Below are positions 21,601 through 27,500 of a stretch of 27,500 nt of DNA, one piece after another. The notes beneath the pieces were generated by a model. It worked only from the letters and a program-made list of their open reading frames with translations. It was not told the origin of the DNA and did not search any database. The translations under genes and the position numbers were made by a program. Numbering within the stretch: the stretch's first letter is position 1; each line of letters begins with the position of its first letter. Origin of the DNA: Cristatella mucedo (taxonomy: Eukaryota; Bryozoa; Phylactolaemata; Cristatellidae); the NCBI GenBank assembly GCA_009760855.2, contig WPIO01000019.1, positions 2,752,501-2,780,000 on the forward strand, read 5' to 3'.

Positions 21601-23530
21601 GGGCGGCCGAAGGGTTTTGTAACGCTCTGATAGGCTGCGTCATGTCGCACGCCCGTAAACGGTAGGCTGCGGTGGCCGCATGACCCGTCAATCAAGCGCG
21701 CGTGCGCGCCAGCTCGTCCGATAGACCCCTCGGAGCGGCGCCGGCGGCGGCGGTGGCGGGCGGTGCGGTACGCGCAGTCAAACTGAGCGGCGGCGGCAGC
21801 GGCGTCCGCGGCCGCCGCCTCCGCCGCACAGTTCGACCATCGCGGATCTGACCCGCCTGCGACCAGCACGCACGTCCATAGACGCCCCTCCTGGCTAGAA
21901 GAGGGCGGGCCGGGAATGGGAGCCGACTCGACCGAGCGGCGGCTGCCGATGAGATCGGCAGCCGCGGCTGCTAAGCGCCGGGCCACGGATCGCGCTAGTC
22001 GCTCAGCTTCAGGCACCCCTGAAGCAACGCTGGCACCGCGCCTTCCTCCGCCCCCGCGCGCGCGAGGTCGGCAGAGGAGGATCGGATCGGCGTCGGCGCG
22101 ACGTCGTGGACGCTTGCGTTCACTCGCTCGCGGCGTGCTAGTCTAGGCCAGCCCCGGCGGGCAGCATTTAGATCGGGCTGCGCTCGCGATATCGGGCCGC
22201 TGACGCATTAACGCGAGAAACTCCTCGCCGCCGTTCGGTGCAAGGACGCATTAGCGCCGAGCGGCGGCATTAATGCTCGATAAACCAGAGCGCAATTCAA
22301 TTAATCTGCGGTCTCGAATGGAGCGCGCGCAGCGTGCGTGCGTGCGTACGGAAGCGGGCGCGCGGTTGGCTGGGCTGGGCTGGGCTGACTGCTACGCGCG
22401 GCAGCGGACTACAGCGTCCGTCGACATATTTTCGTCGCCGCGCACCGCCAGTGGCAATAGTCCTCGGGTGAACGCAGCGTGGCACCGACAGCGCTGCTGC
22501 GAGCGTGCTCGTGGACGGAGTCTCGTAGCGCGTGCGGCATCGCTAACGAATTACGGCGGGGCGTGGAAGCGTCGACCGCAGAGACTCGCGCCGCCGCGGC
22601 CGCCACCGCCGCCGCCGCAGGTCGTAGATCGGCGGCCAATGCCCAGCGCCGGCGCGTCGCCTCCTTCGGCGGCACAGCTCCAATGATGCGCTTCCGCGCG
22701 CTTGAGCCTGCGAAAGTTCTCGAAAGCACGCGCCGGCTTCCTTTGCTCAAGCGACTCGATCCGCCCTCTCCAACCCCGGCCCGATCTGAAGGGTCTCTGT
22801 GGCTCTCCTTTTACCTTCTTTCCCTAGAGTCTCGCGACCAGTAGTTGCAGGTTCGCGCTGTCCTCCGGGCGCGAACGTTCAACTGTAGCTAAGCTGCGCC
22901 GGGCGCGTCAGCGTCGACACTGCGGACGCCGCCGCCGCAGCAGACGCCCGTTCTACCGCACTGACCGCAGCCAGCCAGTATGCCTATTCATTTGTTTGTC
23001 CATTAACTCTTGAAGCGATGACGCGAAATGAGCTCCTACACTTAGTCAGGGCGCTGCGGTTGCTGACATAGCCGGCATGGCGGGGCCGCCGCGGCCGACG
23101 CCGCCGCCAGAGCGAGCAACGCAGGAGCTGGCAGGAGCGCCGAGCAGACGGCAGCTGCGGCGGAGTTATAGCTTCGTCGTACACCGCCGCAGCTCGTGCG
23201 CCTTCGCGGTTGCTCTTCGGCGCGAACTTTTAGGCGCTCGCGCTGAAAGCCGGATGCACCACGAAAGCGACGGCACCGCGGAGGAGGCGCCGCAGAGGCG
23301 CGCGCTGAAAGCCGCCGCGAGGAGGTGGCGAGCGCGCGCCGGCCGAGGCGCTCCGCCGCGTGCGTCGTGCGTCATGCGCGAGCGCGTCGCGCTCGGCGCC
23401 GACCGATGCGCGGTCGCGCGCGGCCTGCCGACGCTTGAGCTGCCGAGCGATGGCGGCATGCGCCCGATGGTCAATCCGTTTTCCAACTTGAACAGGGAGA
23501 AGCTTATTTGCCTCTGGCGTCAGATGTCGT
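21601..23530. other. CpG-dense stretch without a recognisable gene
   Basis: GC-rich DNA continues upstream of the channel. Several open frames of 100-160 codons occur on both strands, rich in Arg, Ala and Pro, with no motif I recognise. This is what random GC-rich DNA gives. A non-coding first exon of the channel or of a divergent gene could be hidden here, but nothing in the sequence proves it. Confidence 0.5.
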
Positions 23531-23976
23531 GAGTTCAACTACCAAAATGGCGACCTGACACGCTCTTCTTTCCTTATAGCGGTAGAATATTTAATTAAAT
23601 TTGCGTTCTTAGTATTATGATTATCCGGCCCACGTGTTTCGCTAGAGAAGAAAAAGAATACATTTTCAAAGATTCTCTAGGTGTTTTGAGCCAGTAAAGG
23701 GGCCAGTAAAAATAGCGTGGGTCCGTGACCTGCCAAACCGATGCAGCAAGTTCAAACGTGCGGCAATGAACAATAATTAGCATTGCAATGCTAATGCAGA
23801 ATCAGTAAAGAAGAGGTGGTTAAGGAACTGATCACACTGGCTAATAAAGTAGTATGCTAAAGTGAGGTTTGATCAAACAGTTTACATTGCGGATAAAACT
23901 CTCCCCGCTGAGCGGCGCATCAGTTTCATAAATTCTGTCGCTCGCTGTTACGTCCCTTCATTCTCTCGCCTCCGGC
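23531..23976. other. No gene recognised
   Basis: A/T-richer than the stretch before it; no repeat or frame of note. Confidence 0.5.
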
Positions 23977-24010
23977 GGCCTACCGATAGGAAATTTCCTA
24001 TCGGTAGGCC
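23977..24010. repeat. Perfect 34 bp palindrome
   Basis: The half GGCCTACCGATAGGAAA is followed directly by its exact reverse complement, with no spacer. The centre is GGAAATTTCC, close to a kappa-B-type site, and both halves carry GATAG/CTATC. The next bases outward do not match. Confidence 0.9.
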
Positions 24011-24944
24011 ACCTCTGCTGGCGGCTCAGTCCTCGCATCTCTCGGCGACTGTCGCGCGCAGTCTCCTTCCGAATCGTCCGAATTATTCTGAGCTGTCCTT
24101 CCGAACCGTCGGACGACGTCCGCACCGAGCGCTAAGCCTTCAAGATTCAGCCCTTCTGCCCCCGCTGAAAAGGCCGCTTTCCTTGGGAGCCGTCGCTGCG
24201 TGGACTACGCGCTCTGCGGTGGCGCGCTAGCTTCGAAGTCCGCAGGAGAGGCGAGAGTAACTGGGCTGCTATGCCTTGGTGAATGTACGCGGGCGCGGGC
24301 GTACGTACGCATTCCTTGTGTACTCTCACTGGGCCACAAGGACTGACCTGCTGCTGCTGAGTTTCAATAGCGCACCGAAAGCCTACAGCCTACTTTCAGT
24401 GTGCCTACGGTAGCGATGAGACTGTATCTCACGCAACAAAGAGACTAACATTCGGGAAGCTTAGCTGAAGCAGGCAGGACAAAAGAGGAAGCACGAGGCA
24501 TCGGAAGCAGCGGTGCAGCTGCTGCGACTCGAAAGTAGTTCCGCAAGCAGGAAGAAACGCTGCTGCTGCTGCGCGAATTACTTGACCGCGAGCTCCCCAG
24601 TCTAGCAGTAGTCATAGAATGAAATGGCACAGCTAAAGCTTCGTCGCCAACAGTCTATAAGTGGAAGGTGGGTATAGCTAATTTATCGTCCCGTGAAGAC
24701 GTGGAGAGCTCGAGGATACCGAAATAGGTGCAGTAGCTCAGCCACATACAAAGAAACCAAGTCGCGATGGGCCTAATGGGTCAGACCAAGAATTACGCGT
24801 ACTCTACGTACGTCGATCGCCGGCAAGCCTTCCAAGCTTCTTCAGCGAAGCGAAGTCACTGCGTTTCTCGTATTTAAAGAGCCAACTAATGGCCGTATTA
24901 ATGCGCACACGCAGGCATCGTGAGTCATACGCTTCGTGTAAATA
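24011..24944. other. No gene recognised
   Basis: Small open frames only; a CTGCTGCTG run near 24561-24570. Confidence 0.5.
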
Positions 24945-25037
24945 AATAAGTAAAAATTAATTTGTAAGATTATATTATATTTATATGTATTTATATTTAT
25001 ATATATTTATATATTATATATATTATATTTAATTTGT
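24945..25037. repeat. AT-rich (TATAT/TTTATA)n low-complexity tract
   Basis: About 90 bp of imperfect TATA/TTTATAT repeats directly abut the 3' end of the SINE fragment at 25038-25140 and may have grown from its tail. Confidence 0.85.
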
Positions 25038-25140
25038 ATTTCCAAAGAGAACTGAATCTCTCCCGGAGACCCTTCGCAAACGCAGCAGATCGCTCGAGAT
25101 CGTCAAGGGCGAACACATTAACCCACAATAGGCCAAACCA
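25038..25140 (-). mobile_element. Degraded tRNA-related SINE, same family as 8035-8180
   Basis: On the minus strand GGTTTGGCC..TTGTGGGTTAATGTGTTCGCC matches the A-box part of the family with changes. GATTCAGTTCTCTTTGG matches the 3' body (GATTAAGTTCTCTTGGG). The B-box area is weak. An old copy. Confidence 0.5.
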
Positions 25141-27500
25141 GGGCGGCCATCACTATTAATTTATAGAACCTCGCAATAAGACGTAGCGTTCGGCGAGTGC
25201 GCCACAAATGTCCTGTATAAACTACGTTTATAGCTTTATAAAACAGTTGAGGGCCGAGACGACTGCTTCCAAGCGATCATTCGGCCGAGGCGATATAGCA
25301 AACTACGTAATAATGGCACCTTCGCAATGGCTGCGATGGACTCCATGTAAAGCACGAGTTCTCCAGGAGACTGCGGAGCGAAAGCCCGCGCCACGCTGAC
25401 GATTAAAGCTTTTCCGAGGGCCGAGCAACTCCATGAAAACTAATGCTAATTAGCAAAGCCTGTGAACAGGAAGTGAGGTCAGCGAATGAGTGATGGCAAG
25501 GATTACCTCTTGCAGCAAGTTAAAGCTCCGGAGGGAAATGCTGCCGAAGAAAGATCATTAATTTCTGGCAGCCGTGGGGACGAAAGATCCGAGCTGTGCT
25601 GGCGAACGATCGTGACCTCACAACGACTTCTACTTTTTTTGGTAGGCATAGACGTCAAAGTTTGTTAAGCAATATAATGAGAGCTAACTTCCCGTTTTAA
25701 AAAGTCTGGGCTTTCAGAGCACCGTGGTCTGCTATTTAAATCTTTTCGTTAATTGATCATTTTAATCATAAGAATATTCATTTTCTTAATTGTAAGTTAT
25801 AATAGTTGTGAAAACGGCAGTACATACACTCTGGTCATTAAACTATGGTGGTTACATGCGGCTTCAAAATTACAATTGCATAGTTTCGCAGCGGATTCTG
25901 CAGCGTAGCAAGAGTTCTTCTAGGGGAAACGTAACCTTGACCGTAAATGTAGCTGCGGAGGACACTAAAGGGATGACACGCACGTTCTGAAAGGTGCCCT
26001 CGTGACTCGGCCGTAGCCGTTGCAGTTTTCTTTGGCCGAGTCGATACTGCAATGCCTCGCGATTATGACCTATAAGCTCAATGGCTGAACCTCTAATATT
26101 AACTATGAGCTTGGCCGCTGAATTTTAACTGAGAGCCGCTTATAAAATAACTTTAATAGGCCGAGGCTTTTGATCTATGATTACGCACGAATGAAATTAT
26201 TGTACGACTGAGCGCGATTAAAGGCCCACAGGGCCTAACCGCAGTCGATCGCTTGCTGGAACGATCCGCAAGCCGGCGAGTCCTGGCTGCCAGCCTGAAA
26301 ATTAGTCTTTTGTAAACCTGTCAGTGAGTTGCTTTATACGAGTCCTAATAATTCCGCCTGGACATGAAAGCAAGCCCAAAACGAAGTACAGCCGCTTTGC
26401 TAAGTAAGAACGCGACAGAAATTATGTCAAGCGACGCGAAAACCCTTGCTATTCTCTTTCAAGACGCTGCTCCGAACGCAATTGATAAGTATTTTGATGA
26501 GGAAAGTCGCAAATTCATGCAACGGCTCGAGAGCTGATTTCGATGCCTGCGCGGCCGGCGCTGCCTGCCAGCCCGGGCTATTAAGCCCGAAATAGGGCGA
26601 CGGTCGTATGCAAGGGCGTACGCACGGCTTCTGTTCACAAAAATTAGTACATCTCAATTTTAGCCCACATTTTCGAGTTTTGCGTAGCATATAATATTAT
26701 TTACAATTCATTTCTATGTTCAATCGTGCATTTCGGCGTCAAAAGTCAACTTGCTTTGCCGGGCACAGCGACTGGCCAGCAGGCGCTGCTGGCAGCGGCG
26801 GTACGACGCCGTTCTGGCAGTTGTTTTTGCAATAAGGCTCTTTCGATCGGTGTTTATAAATACATTGTCAAGCAGTCAAGCTTATAATTTTATTTCGATA
26901 AAGACGAGTGACATGGGTTTTGAGATACTAGCGTTCGCGGTCATACTATTGGGCTGTCTGCGTGCTCCAGCTCGCGTATTCACCGTAGATATAAACTTAC
27001 CCATTTGCGCTTCTAAGAAAATCTTGTTAGTATACTCTAGAGTCATTGTACTTCGCTGCGCAGACGAAAGCTTATCAGAACTGGAGATTTTCGAACTTCA
27101 GATTTTGTTTGGAGCAAATGTCCATGGGGGCAACTGTCCGTTGGGGTAAATGCACGTGAACCGCACATGCGGCCCCTCCCGCTCGTCTTGCGAAATCGCC
27201 GCGTCCTCTGGCTTCGGATAACCTGCAACTAATAATAGTAATAATGAGGAGGAGGATATCGTTGGGACGACTCTGGTCATTCGCCGTCGCCGATTGATGG
27301 CTAGCTAGTGCTTGTTGCCACGCGACCTAAGCATGCACGCCCCACAGAGCGGCTCGCGACCTTAGGAGAGCTCAGCGACGCCCTAACCATAGAGCGTAGA
27401 CACCTAGGCGATGCAAGCCAGGCGCTACGTCTGTTAACTTTACCGAGCTGACTGCTTGATCGCTGGATAGCCAACGAAGCGACAACGCTTCCGTCGAGGG
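25141..27500. other. No gene recognised
   Basis: Small open frames only. The longest, about 132 codons at 26751-27149, contains MGFEILAFAVILLGCL (from about 26913), which resembles a signal peptide. It has no recognised domain and no sign of conservation that I can see. Confidence 0.45.

Noticed and set aside
26751-27149. 132-codon frame with a hydrophobic stretch resembling a signal peptide
   Set aside because: No recognisable family, no gene context, and an overlapping minus-strand frame. Kept only as a remark.

Overview
This is eukaryotic, metazoan genomic DNA. It has microsatellites, minisatellites, tRNA-derived SINEs, a decayed non-LTR retrotransposon, a pogo-type DNA transposon remnant, CpG-dense stretches, and one clear gene with a spliceosomal intron. 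Nothing looks bacterial or plasmid-like. An arthropod is most likely, because the channel protein resembles insect and other protostome TASK channels. The tRNA-Ser-like SINEs recall those of ixodid ticks, so a chelicerate is a reasonable but unproven guess.

The one confident gene is a TASK-type two-pore-domain potassium channel on the minus strand. Exon 1 is 20923-20629 and exon 2 is 16391-15301, separated by a 4,237 bp phase-1 intron that splits the first glycine codon of the GYG selectivity filter. The joined product is 461 residues. It has four membrane segments, two pore loops (TTIGYG and ATIGFG), the His after GYG used for acid sensing in this family, an N-glycosylation site in the extracellular cap, a Gly-rich cytosolic tail, and a C-terminal KRASV that fits the 14-3-3-binding end of TASK-1/3.

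Left part (1-8.2 kb): mostly unassigned DNA. It holds (CT)n and (GA)n microsatellites, fragments of two tRNA-related SINE families, and a frame-broken reverse transcriptase remnant of a CR1/L2-like element (about 2480-3480). Middle (8.67-10.03 kb): a 1.36 kb minisatellite of a 12 bp unit with two sequence variants and a 28 bp higher-order pattern at its right end. A 506 bp pogo-like element with TA target duplications follows (10246-10751). From 11.3 to 13.4 kb there is a CpG-dense region with a (CCG)n tract of about 22 uninterrupted triplets. From 14.2 to 15.3 kb lies the presumed 3' flank/UTR of the channel, with a SINE inserted in the same orientation.

The channel intron (16.4-20.6 kb) holds a 136 bp hairpin, a nearby single-arm relative of it, several short tandem repeats and an 80 bp (CT)n tract. 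The right part (20.9-23.5 kb) is CpG-dense 5' flank, the probable promoter area. After that come a perfect 34 bp palindrome (23977-24010), an AT-rich microsatellite, a degraded SINE, and unassigned DNA to the end.

I found no convincing new multi-gene system. The items most worth checking are the 34 bp palindrome, the structured minisatellite, the intronic hairpin, and the altered gate motif and C-terminal signal of the channel.
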